A stretch of 64,000 nt of DNA, from positions 531,282 through 595,281 of the forward strand of contig QMIT01000003.1 in the NCBI GenBank assembly GCA_024434115.1, read 5' to 3'. Shown piece after piece: positions 24,438 to 32,617 of the stretch (position 1 is its first letter; the number at the start of each line of letters is the position of its first letter). A program made the position numbers and the translations under genes. The stretch is from Chloroflexota bacterium (GTDB lineage: Bacteria; Chloroflexota; Anaerolineae; Aggregatilineales; J027). The notes under the pieces were generated by a model. The model made no database searches. It was not told the origin of the DNA and saw only the letters and a program-made list of their open reading frames with translations.

Positions 24438-25076
24438 ATGATAACTCTGATTGCGCGTGGCATCAGCATTGGATTTGCGGCAGGCATGACCCCCGGCCCA
24501 TTGCAGATTTTTATGCTCATGCACACCCTCCGACACGGAGCGCGGTACGCCCTATGGCTGATCTTGGCCCCGCTGATTAGCGACGCCCCGGTGGTGACCA
24601 TCGTCCTGCTCATTTTGGGACAGGCCAGCGGCGATCTATTAGATGGCATCGGCCTGTTGGGTGGCTTCTTTGTCCTATATATCGCGTGGGGCTTATGGCA
24701 GCAGCTTCGCAGCGGGGTGCATTTACCTTCAGCGGAAGCGACTGAGACCGATGCGGCTATCCGGCAACCTATCCCCGTCAACTTGCGTAAAGCGGTCATC
24801 ATCAATGCGCTGGGGCCGGGGGCATGGCTGTTTTGGGGCACGGTTTTGGGACCGCTGGTGATTGACGCATGGCGCGATACCCCCACCCATGCTGTTTCAT
24901 TTGTGCTGGGATTTTACGCGATGTTTTTGCTAACAATGGCCGGTTTGGTGATTCTGTTCCATCAGGCCCGCCGCTTGGGGACGCAGGCTGTCACGATTGG
25001 CTTATGGATCGGCTTGGTGGTGCTGGTGGGTTTTGGGGCATCACTCATTTGGGAATCATTACACGGACTTTTCTAG
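24438..25076 (+). CDS. LysE-family amino acid / metabolite exporter
   Basis: About 212 aa with six predicted membrane helices, in the length range of LysE/RhtB exporters. It shows the family N-terminus GISIGFAAGMTPGPLQIFML (the TPGP motif is typical) and ISDAPVVTIVLLILG in helix 2-3. It would export an amino acid or related small molecule using the proton gradient; the substrate cannot be told. I chose ATG 24438 over the adjacent TTG, with AGAGG about 11 nt upstream. It lies 6 nt before the NarL-type regulator and is probably co-transcribed with it. Confidence 0.88.
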   Translation: MITLIARGISIGFAAGMTPGPLQIFMLMHTLRHGARYALWLILAPLISDAPVVTIVLLILGQASGDLLDGIGLLGGFFVLYIAWGLWQQLRSGVHLPSAEATETDAAIRQPIPVNLRKAVIINALGPGAWLFWGTVLGPLVIDAWRDTPTHAVSFVLGFYAMFLLTMAGLVILFHQARRLGTQAVTIGLWIGLVVLVGFGASLIWESLHGLF

Positions 25077-25082
25077 GCTGTT

Positions 25083-25730
25083 ATGTCAAATTCACCGATT
25101 GCGAACGATGATTTACGACTTTTGATTGTCGCCGACAATCCATTGGCGCGGACGGGGTTGGTCGCGCTACTCAATGACCAACCCGGCTTTAATGTGGTCG
25201 GGCAAGTCGCCGCCGATGGCGATTTGCTGCACATGCTCGACATATATCGCCCTACCGTCGTGGTCTGGGACTTAGGCTGGGAACCTGCCGCCACATTGGA
25301 ACGATTGCGTGAAGTCCGCGAAAGCCACTATCGCGTGGTGGCCCTTTTGCCAGACGAAGATTTTGCGGCGAATGCGTGGCGGGCAGGTGCGAATGGCCTG
25401 CTGTTCCAAAATGTGCAAACAGAGGCAATGATCGCGGCCATTCACGCCGTTGCCAATGGCCTGACCGTACTTGACCCCGCGCTGGCTTTGCAAACCCTTG
25501 AAGCTGCTGCCTCCACGCCCGAATTACCCGCCGAAGCCTTGACCCCCCGTGAATTGGAAGTTCTGCAATTGCTGGCGCAGGGTCTCACCAACAAAGCCAT
25601 TGCCCAACGCCTTACCATCAGCGACCACACGGTAAAATTCCATGTCAACGCCATCATGACCAAACTGAATGCCCAAAGCCGTACCGAAGCCGTCGTGCGT
25701 GCCTCCCGTTTTGGCCTAATTCTCTTATAA
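25083..25730 (+). CDS. NarL/LuxR-type response regulator, probably atypical receiver
   Basis: A 215-aa DNA-binding protein. The receiver domain spans residues about 11-130, with Asp18 and the phospho-acceptor-position Asp63 (VVVWDLGW) present, but the conserved Lys of the fifth strand (normally GYLLKD) is Gln in GLLFQN, which suggests phosphorylation-independent or altered control. The C-terminal LuxR helix-turn-helix (about 146-208) is textbook: [20 protein letters not shown], then [13 protein letters not shown]. No histidine kinase lies nearby. It starts 6 nt after the LysE exporter and may regulate it. Confidence 0.92.
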   Translation: MSNSPIANDDLRLLIVADNPLARTGLVALLNDQPGFNVVGQVAADGDLLHMLDIYRPTVVVWDLGWEPAATLERLREVRESHYRVVALLPDEDFAANAWRAGANGLLFQNVQTEAMIAAIHAVANGLTVLDPALALQTLEAAASTPELPAEALTPRELEVLQLLAQGLTNKAIAQRLTISDHTVKFHVNAIMTKLNAQSRTEAVVRASRFGLILL

Positions 25731-25845
25731 CCACCTACCCATTTTTCTAGGTGCTACTCGCCACTGGGCCGATGTATCATCCCGCCTCATTCAGTTATAA
25801 CTAAATCATCTTGAATGATGCAATCCAATTGGGGGAGGAACCCAC

Positions 25846-26739
25846 ATGACCGTATTAAACGAACTCTCGAATGCAATGGCGGCGGCGGTTGAAAATGTCG
25901 GCGCTTCACTGGTGCGCGTCGAAGGTCGTAAGCGCATGTCGGCGACAGGTGTGGTCTGGAACAGTGATGGGGTAATCGTCACCGCCAGCCACGTCGTCAC
26001 CCGCGACGAAGAACTGCATATCGGCCTACCCAATGGCGAAACCGTATCCGCCACCCTAGTCGGACGTGACCCAACTACCGATGTCGCCGTTCTCCGCACC
26101 TCAGCCAAAAATCTAAGCGTGCCACATTGGGCCGATGGCGATGGCCTCAAAGTCGGTCATTTGGTGCTGGCGTTGGGTCGTCCCGGCCAAAATGTACTGG
26201 CGACGCTTGGCGTGGTCAGTTCGATTGCTGAAGAATGGCACACCCCAGCGGGTGGCAAGATAGATTATTACCTGCAAACCGATGTGACCATGTACCCCGG
26301 TTTTTCTGGCGGGCCATTGGTCGGCGTGGGGGGTGAGATTTATGGCATCAATAGCTCGACCCTGCTGCGGGGTGTCAGTGTCACCATCCCCACCACAACC
26401 ATCGCCCCGATTGTGGATGCCCTCTTGAAACACGGCAAACTGCGTCGTGGTTATCTCGGGGTTGGTTCACAACCCGTCCGCCTACCTGCCGCATTGGAAC
26501 AGCAACTTGTGCAAGAAACGGGCTTGCTTTTGGTCGCCGTCGAACCCAATAGCCCCGCCGAAAAAGGTGGTCTAATGTTGGGGGATGTAATCGTGGCCCT
26601 CGATGGTCATCCCGTGCGTGTGCCTGATGAATTATTGGCGGGCTTAACTGGGGATAAGGTTGGTAAGGATGCCAAAATCAAGCTGGTACGCGGTGGTCAA
26701 ATCCATGACGTAACGGTTACAGTCGGCGAACGCCAGTAA
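25846..26739 (+). CDS. HtrA/DegP-type serine protease with one PDZ domain
   Basis: A 297-aa trypsin-like protease followed by a PDZ domain. The catalytic triad is visible: His49 (VTASHVV), Asp79 (PTTDVAVL) and Ser154 in PGFSGGPLVG. The PDZ domain covers about residues 205-290 (LLVAVEPNSPAEKGGLMLGD). No signal peptide or membrane helix is present, which is unusual for HtrA proteins, so a cytoplasmic or non-classically exported enzyme is likely. GGGGAGG lies about 8 nt before ATG 25846. A related protease without PDZ follows 62 nt downstream in the same direction. Confidence 0.92.
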   Translation: MTVLNELSNAMAAAVENVGASLVRVEGRKRMSATGVVWNSDGVIVTASHVVTRDEELHIGLPNGETVSATLVGRDPTTDVAVLRTSAKNLSVPHWADGDGLKVGHLVLALGRPGQNVLATLGVVSSIAEEWHTPAGGKIDYYLQTDVTMYPGFSGGPLVGVGGEIYGINSSTLLRGVSVTIPTTTIAPIVDALLKHGKLRRGYLGVGSQPVRLPAALEQQLVQETGLLLVAVEPNSPAEKGGLMLGDVIVALDGHPVRVPDELLAGLTGDKVGKDAKIKLVRGGQIHDVTVTVGERQ

Positions 26740-26801
26740 TCTGAAAATATTGGGCGGGTTTCCAATTCGCCCATTTTGAGCAAAGGGGAATAGGGACTAC
26801 T

Positions 26802-27440
26802 ATGGGTATCGCAGCAGCGGAGTTTGAAGCAGTTGGCGAAGTGGAAATCGGCGGGTCGGATCGCCTCCGTCAACTCAATGACGATATTTCCGATGCGATT
26901 GATCGGGCCTATCACGCCCTCGTACAAATCACCAATGGCGAACGCAGCATCGGCGCGGGCACCATCTGGCATTCCGAAGGGCTGATTTTGACCAATGCCC
27001 ATGTCGTACATGATGAAAAACCCAACGTCACCTTAAACGATGGGCGCACGTTTCCGGCACGGGTGTTGTATTACAATGCCGAACTTGACCTTGCCGCCCT
27101 CAGCATCGAAGCGAGCGGCCTGCCAACTATCGAACCCGGTGATTCCAAACACCTCAAACCCGGTCAATGGGTCATGGCGTTGGGGCATCCTTGGGGGGTA
27201 CGCAATGCAGTGTCAGGCGGCATCGTGATTGGCATGGGAGCGGAGATGCCGGATATTCCATTCAGCAGTCGGGAATGGGTTGTCGTCAGCCTGCACATGC
27301 GCCCCGGTCATTCTGGCGGCCCTTTAATTGACACCGCTGGCCGTCTGATTGGCATCAACACCATGATTAGCGGGCCGGATGTCGGCGTAGCCATCCCCGT
27401 GCATGTGGTCAAGAAATTCCTCAAGGATTCGATGGCCTAA
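26802..27440 (+). CDS. Trypsin-like serine protease without PDZ domain
   Basis: A 212-aa protease, paralogous to the upstream HtrA-type enzyme but lacking the PDZ domain. His67 (TNAHVVHDE), the Asp in YYNAELDLAAL and the Ser in PGHSGGPLIDTAG are in place, as is the closing GINTMISGPDVGVAIPVHVV. There is again no signal peptide. AAAGGGGAAT precedes ATG 26802. A terminator-like hairpin follows at 27476-27520, so the two proteases probably form one transcription unit. The missing PDZ suggests that it either pairs with the first enzyme or recognises substrates in another way. Confidence 0.9.
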   Translation: MGIAAAEFEAVGEVEIGGSDRLRQLNDDISDAIDRAYHALVQITNGERSIGAGTIWHSEGLILTNAHVVHDEKPNVTLNDGRTFPARVLYYNAELDLAALSIEASGLPTIEPGDSKHLKPGQWVMALGHPWGVRNAVSGGIVIGMGAEMPDIPFSSREWVVVSLHMRPGHSGGPLIDTAGRLIGINTMISGPDVGVAIPVHVVKKFLKDSMA

Positions 27441-27475
27441 CACTGTATTTCTGGATTTCTGGTCTGATAGCGAGG

Positions 27476-27520
27476 AACACGGCTTGGCTCATCCGAGATG
27501 GGCAGGCCGTGTTTTTGTTT
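27476..27520 (+). terminator. Terminator after the protease pair
   Basis: AACACGGC (27476-27483) pairs with GCCGTGTT (27506-27513), followed by TTTGTTT. Confidence 0.7.
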
Positions 27521-27645
27521 AAGGAAGTAGTCGCCTGATTTTTCGACAATTTATACTAAACGAAGTACCATTGAACAAAATTTCAATGCCGAATGTACTA
27601 CTGTCAGTATCATGCTCCACAAGAGATAGGTAGAGAAGCAAACAT

Positions 27646-30552
27646 ATGACGACACAACATGGTTTTGAACTCGTCAAAGATACTTTTATTCCCGAACTGA
27701 ACAGTCAAGCACGGCTCTATCGCCATGTGCAGACCGGCGCGGAACTGCTTTCGATGGAAAACGACGACGAGAACAAAGTTTTTGGCATCACCTTCCGCAC
27801 CTTGCCGGAGGATTCAACAGGCATCGCCCACATTTTGGAACACTCTGTCTTGGATGGATCACGCAAATATCCGGTCAAAAGCCCGTTTGTAGAATTGATT
27901 AAAGGCTCACTGCAAACCTTTGTCAATGCCATGACCTATCCCGACAAAACGGTCTATCCTTGTGCCAGCCAGAACCTCCGCGATTTTTATAATCTCGTGG
28001 ATGTCTATATGGACACGGTATTTTATCCGCGTTTTGGCCCCCAGACCTTGCAGCAAGAAGGCTGGCATTTTGAGCTAGAAAACCCCGACGCCCCGTTGAC
28101 CTATAAAGGGGTGGTGTTTAATGAAATGAAGGGGGCCTATTCCGACGCCGACGATTTGCTGCGCCAGCGTATTCAGGCCGCCATGTTCCCCGACAACCTC
28201 TATTGCCTCGATTCCGGTGGCGACCCGGCGGTCATGCCTACCCTGACTTTTGAGAAGTTTAAACATTTCTATCAAACCCACTACCACCCCTCCAACTCGA
28301 TGATTTTCTTCTATGGCGACGACGACCCCGCCGAACGTCTGCGTTTTACCAATGACTACCTGAAAGATTTTCAGCGCTTGGCTATTAACTCGACCATCCC
28401 ACTGCAAAAGCCATTTAATGCCCCCAAGCGTCTGACCTTTCCTTACGACGCTGGCGAGGAAGCCAACAGCATGGTCACGGTCAATTGGTTGCTGCCCGAA
28501 TCAGCCAATTCTGAAATCAATATGGCGATGCAGGTCTTGACCCATATTTTGATTGGCACACCCGCCGCCCCTCTCCGCAAAATCTTGATTGAATCCGGCC
28601 TCGGTGAAGATTTGGCAGGCAGCGGTTTGGTCAATGAACTGCGCCAAATGTATTTCTCAACAGGTCTGAGGGGTGTCCCGCCAGAAAATGTGGGGAAGGT
28701 CGAGGCGTTGATTTCCGAAACGCTAGAAGCACTCGTTCAGGATGGCATTGACCCCGAAACCGTCGAAGCCTCCCTCAACACCATTGAATTCCAACTGCGT
28801 GAACTGAATACGGGCAGTTTCCCACGCGGCCTTGCTTTGTTGATCGCTTCCTTGACCTCATGGGTCTATCATGGCGACCCGCTTGGCCCGCTCGCCTATG
28901 AAGGCCCATTAAACGCCATCAAAAATCACTTCGCCAGCAACCCGCGCTATTTTGAAGGGCTGATTCAACAATATCTGCTCAACAACAGCCATCGCGCTAC
29001 CGTCATCTTGGAACATGACGCTGCATATCGTCAGCGCTTGGAAGATGATGAGGTCGCCCGCTTGGCAAAAATCAAAGCCGGATTGAGCGAGGCCGATGTC
29101 AAGGCGATTATCGAAAACACCCGTCAATTGAAACTGGCCCAAGAAACGCCCGACACCCCCGAAGCGCTTGCCAAGATTCCCGTCCTCCAATTGAGTGATA
29201 TTGATCGCCAAAACAAGATCGTGCCGCTAGAAATTTTGGAGGAACAGGGTAGCAAAGTCCTCTATCACGACATTTTCACCAACGGCATCACCTATTTGGA
29301 TGTCGGGTTTAACCTGTATGCGCTACCACAAGAATACCTGTCCTATGTGAGCCTGTTTGGGCGTGCTCTGTTTGAGATGGGGACGGCGACTGAGGATTTT
29401 GTCAAACTCTCTCAGCGCATTGGCCGTAAGACGGGTGGCATTGACACCGCGACCTATACCTCCGTCGTGCAGGAAACCAATCGTTCAACGGCATGGCTGT
29501 TTTTGCGCGGCAAATCCACCGTCGCCCAAACCGATGACCTTTTGGCGATTCTGAGCGATGTCCTGCTAACGGTCAATCTCGATAACCCCGAACGTTTCCT
29601 CCAGATGGTCTTGGAAGAAAAAGCGGGTCAGGAAGCACAGGTCGTTCCGGCGGGGCATATCGTTGTCAATACCCGTCTACGTGCCCATTTTAATGAAGCG
29701 TCATGGGCCAGCGAGCAAATGAGCGGTGTCAATTACCTGTTCTTCCTGCGTGACCTTGCCGAAAAGATTGAAAAAGATTGGCCCGCCGTCCTGAAAACGT
29801 TGGAGGACATCCGCCGCCTGCTGGTCAATCGGAATGCCGTCATTTGCAATGTGACGTTGGACGGCGCGAATTGGGCCAAAATCCGACCCAGCCTCAACCA
29901 TTTCCTATCGGGTTTGCCAGCGGTGCAGCTAAAAGCCCAGCAGTGGTCACGCCCCAAAGGGGGGTATCACGAAGGGCTGACCATTCCGGCACAGGTCAAT
30001 TATGTGGGCAAGGGTGCAAACCTATTCGACCTCGGCTATAAACTGCATAATTCGGTGGACGTGATTAATCGTTTCCTCGGCACGACATGGCTGTGGGACA
30101 AAATCCGCGTACAGGGCGGGGCCTATGGCGGATTTAGCGTGTTTGATTTCCGCTCTGGCGTCTTTACCTTTTTGTCCTATCGTGACCCTAACCTCATTGG
30201 CTCATTGGATAATTATGATGCCACCGCCAATTTCCTACGCCAACTCGATCTGCCACAGGAAGAAGTGACCAAAGCGATTATCGGCATCATCGGCGCGATG
30301 GACACCTATCAACTGCCCGACGCCAAAGGTTATAACTCCATGCTGCGCTATCTGTCGGGGGATAGCGACGAAAAACGCCAAATCCGCCGCGAACAGGTGC
30401 TGTCCACTACCGTCGCCGATTTCAAAGCCTTCGCCAACGTCCTCGACAAAGTGGCCGAGGCGGGGGAGGTGGTTGTGTTAGGATCGCAGGAATCTATTGA
30501 AGAGGCCAACGAATCCCACGATGGCTTCTTAAAAGTCACACGAGTGCTATAA
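27646..30552 (+). CDS. Peptidase M16C family zinc protease (presequence-protease type)
   Basis: A 968-aa protease with four M16 half-domains in one chain, the length of PreP/Cym1. The inverted zinc motif HxxEH is at residues 62-66 (HILEHSVLDGSRKYPVKSPF follows the PreP pattern), with a distal Glu expected in GVVFNEMKGAYSD. The C-terminal half keeps the GGAYGGFSVFD and SYRDPNL segments used in substrate binding. These enzymes degrade peptides in a closed chamber; without a signal peptide it should act in the cytoplasm. AGAGAAG precedes ATG 27646. It is followed by a series of hairpins ending in a strong terminator. Confidence 0.95.
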   Translation: MTTQHGFELVKDTFIPELNSQARLYRHVQTGAELLSMENDDENKVFGITFRTLPEDSTGIAHILEHSVLDGSRKYPVKSPFVELIKGSLQTFVNAMTYPDKTVYPCASQNLRDFYNLVDVYMDTVFYPRFGPQTLQQEGWHFELENPDAPLTYKGVVFNEMKGAYSDADDLLRQRIQAAMFPDNLYCLDSGGDPAVMPTLTFEKFKHFYQTHYHPSNSMIFFYGDDDPAERLRFTNDYLKDFQRLAINSTIPLQKPFNAPKRLTFPYDAGEEANSMVTVNWLLPESANSEINMAMQVLTHILIGTPAAPLRKILIESGLGEDLAGSGLVNELRQMYFSTGLRGVPPENVGKVEALISETLEALVQDGIDPETVEASLNTIEFQLRELNTGSFPRGLALLIASLTSWVYHGDPLGPLAYEGPLNAIKNHFASNPRYFEGLIQQYLLNNSHRATVILEHDAAYRQRLEDDEVARLAKIKAGLSEADVKAIIENTRQLKLAQETPDTPEALAKIPVLQLSDIDRQNKIVPLEILEEQGSKVLYHDIFTNGITYLDVGFNLYALPQEYLSYVSLFGRALFEMGTATEDFVKLSQRIGRKTGGIDTATYTSVVQETNRSTAWLFLRGKSTVAQTDDLLAILSDVLLTVNLDNPERFLQMVLEEKAGQEAQVVPAGHIVVNTRLRAHFNEASWASEQMSGVNYLFFLRDLAEKIEKDWPAVLKTLEDIRRLLVNRNAVICNVTLDGANWAKIRPSLNHFLSGLPAVQLKAQQWSRPKGGYHEGLTIPAQVNYVGKGANLFDLGYKLHNSVDVINRFLGTTWLWDKIRVQGGAYGGFSVFDFRSGVFTFLSYRDPNLIGSLDNYDATANFLRQLDLPQEEVTKAIIGIIGAMDTYQLPDAKGYNSMLRYLSGDSDEKRQIRREQVLSTTVADFKAFANVLDKVAEAGEVVVLGSQESIEEANESHDGFLKVTRVL

Positions 30553-30596
30553 ATGACCTTGAGTGGTTCTTATCCTGCGTCTTGAACTAACTTCAG

Positions 30597-30702
30597 CACG
30601 GTGGCTTTAGCCCCGTGTTCCAATGCAGAAAGACGGGTAAATGACCTTGTGTGCGCCATTTACCCGTTCTTTCAGCCTCATTTGATGAGGCTTTTCTTTT
30701 AT
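30597..30702 (+). terminator. Three consecutive hairpins ending in a T-rich terminator
   Basis: After the M16 gene come CACGG/CCGTG (about 30598-30618), then a 16-bp stem GAAAGACGGGTAAATG (30628-30643) with its complement at 30657-30673, then AGCCTCA/TGAGGCT (30674-30692) followed by TTTTCTTTT. The last is a classic intrinsic terminator. Confidence 0.8.
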
Positions 30703-30707
30703 TCATA

Positions 30708-30730
30708 GCCGGAGGGTTTGACCCTCTGGC
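30708..30730 (-). terminator. Hairpin after the ABC exporter operon
   Basis: GCCAGAGGGT and ACCCTCCGGC flank a 3-nt loop, 13 nt beyond the stop of the exporter gene. It lacks a T run, so it may stabilise the mRNA end instead of terminating. Confidence 0.4.
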
Positions 30731-30742
30731 GTTATAGTTACT

Positions 30743-32617
30743 CTACAACCCCACCGCGTCCGGCAGTGATTCTTCAGCCGCCCCTTCTTCAATGCCCACG
30801 ACTTTTTGCTCGCTGGTCTTGAAGATGTCGTACTTGACTTCCAAATCCTTGCGGAACTGGCGGGTATACAGATTGTAGTAATGCCCGCGTTGATGGATGA
30901 GTTCGGCGTGCGACCCCATCTCAATAATCTTCCCACCCTCGATCACCAAAATCCGATCCGCCTGTTTGATGGTCGAGAGACGGTGCGCGATGACAAAGCT
31001 CGTCCGATCCGACATCAACTCCTCCATCCCCTTCTGAATGAGATGTTCGGTCAGCGTGTCTACTGAACTGGTCGCCTCATCCATGATGAAAATGTCGGGT
31101 TGCGCCAAGACCGCCCTTGCCAAACTGATGAGTTGCTTCTGGCCTACCGAAAGCAGATTTCCGCCTTCACCCACTTCTTCTTCATAGCCCTTTTCCAGCG
31201 CGATGATAAACTCATGCGCCCCGGCTAATTTGGCGGCATCTTCGATCTCGGCATCCGTCGCCCCTAAGCGTCCATAGCGGATGTTTTCGCGGATGTTGCC
31301 GGAAAACAGATGGGGCGTTTGCAGCACAATCCCCAAACGCGAATGGATGCTGTGTAGCGTAAAATCACGATAGTCCCGCCCGTTGATGCGAATTTGCCCC
31401 GACTTCGGTTCGTAGAAGCGGCACAGCAAGTTCAGGATGGTGGATTTACCACCCCCTGTCTCGCCAACCAGCGCAATCGTCTCCCCGCCCTTAATCTTGA
31501 GCGAGAAATTATTCAGCACAGGCTTGTCCTCTTCATAGTAGAACGTCACATCATCAAACTCAATGTCGCCGCGCAGTGTACCGGGGTCAATCGCGCCTTC
31601 CTTGTCGGTAACATCGGGAGCGGCGTCTACCAGCGAGAAAATCCGTTCACCCGACGCGATGGCCCGCTGCAACTCAGCATAAACACGTGCCATTTCTTGG
31701 ATCGGCCACATCATGAACGTGATATAGGCCACAAACGCTTGGATACCGCCGATGGTCATGCCACCCGTCTTGGCCTGTAATCCACCAAAATAGACCACAC
31801 ACCCAACCGCGACGGCACTGATGACCTGTACCGCTGGCAGGAACAAGGCCGAAAACCATGCAGCGCGATAGCTGGCGTTATACATGCCATCCGTCAGCAC
31901 TTCAAATTCTTTGAGATTGGCTTCCTCACGGCGGTTGGATTTTGTGACCCGCACCCCCGTGATGCTTTCGTTATACGACCCCGTAATCTCCGAGTTGAAT
32001 TTGCGTACTTGTCGGAACTCAACCAAAATGCGTTTCTTAAACCACACCGAGGTTCGCATCAACACCGGGATCATCACCAGCACCACAATCGCCAGCTTCC
32101 AGTTGATGAAAAACATGAAAACCGACGCAGTGATCGTGTTCACGATACCCCATGTCGTATCCAGCAAGCCCCATGTCACCAACTGCGCCACACGCTCCGA
32201 GTCGGAGGTGACACGCGACATAATCCAGCCAACTGGGGTGCGGTCAAAATAGGAAAACGACAGTTGTTGCAGGTGGTCAAACATCTTTTTCCGCAGGTCA
32301 TATTGCACCAAATGGCCCAGAATCCCTGCCAGATAGATGAACCCGAACACCCCTGCCGAAAGCACCAACATAATCCCGATGTAGAGCGCCCCAATTTGCA
32401 CAAGGGCGTCTTTATCACCGGGGACAATGCCTTCGTCAATAATACGCTTGCCCAGATAGGTCAGATATGAGTCGAACATTGCCACACTCATAATCATGAC
32501 CAAAAAACCCGTCACCCATTTCCAATGTGGCCTGACCTGCTGCAAAATGCGTATCAGCGTCTGGCCGTTAAACTGGGTATTAAACTCTTCTTCCTCGAAA
32601 CGATAGTTATCAGACAC
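30743..32617 (-). CDS. ABC exporter half-transporter, consensus-catalysis subunit
   Basis: A 624-aa type IV ABC exporter subunit: six-helix membrane domain (about residues 35-330), then an ATPase domain with Walker A GETGGGKST, signature LSVGQKQ and Walker B FIMDEATSSVD. The catalytic Glu is present but the signature deviates from LSGGQ. This pairs logically with its neighbour, whose signature is intact but whose Walker B Glu is Asp: the two should form a heterodimer with one consensus and one degenerate ATP site, as in TM287/288 or BmrCD. Its start overlaps the end of the upstream gene by 8 nt. The substrate is unknown; drugs or lipids are typical. Confidence 0.94.
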   Translation of the reverse strand: MSDNYRFEEEEFNTQFNGQTLIRILQQVRPHWKWVTGFLVMIMSVAMFDSYLTYLGKRIIDEGIVPGDKDALVQIGALYIGIMLVLSAGVFGFIYLAGILGHLVQYDLRKKMFDHLQQLSFSYFDRTPVGWIMSRVTSDSERVAQLVTWGLLDTTWGIVNTITASVFMFFINWKLAIVVLVMIPVLMRTSVWFKKRILVEFRQVRKFNSEITGSYNESITGVRVTKSNRREEANLKEFEVLTDGMYNASYRAAWFSALFLPAVQVISAVAVGCVVYFGGLQAKTGGMTIGGIQAFVAYITFMMWPIQEMARVYAELQRAIASGERIFSLVDAAPDVTDKEGAIDPGTLRGDIEFDDVTFYYEEDKPVLNNFSLKIKGGETIALVGETGGGKSTILNLLCRFYEPKSGQIRINGRDYRDFTLHSIHSRLGIVLQTPHLFSGNIRENIRYGRLGATDAEIEDAAKLAGAHEFIIALEKGYEEEVGEGGNLLSVGQKQLISLARAVLAQPDIFIMDEATSSVDTLTEHLIQKGMEELMSDRTSFVIAHRLSTIKQADRILVIEGGKIIEMGSHAELIHQRGHYYNLYTRQFRKDLEVKYDIFKTSEQKVVGIEEGAAEESLPDAVGL

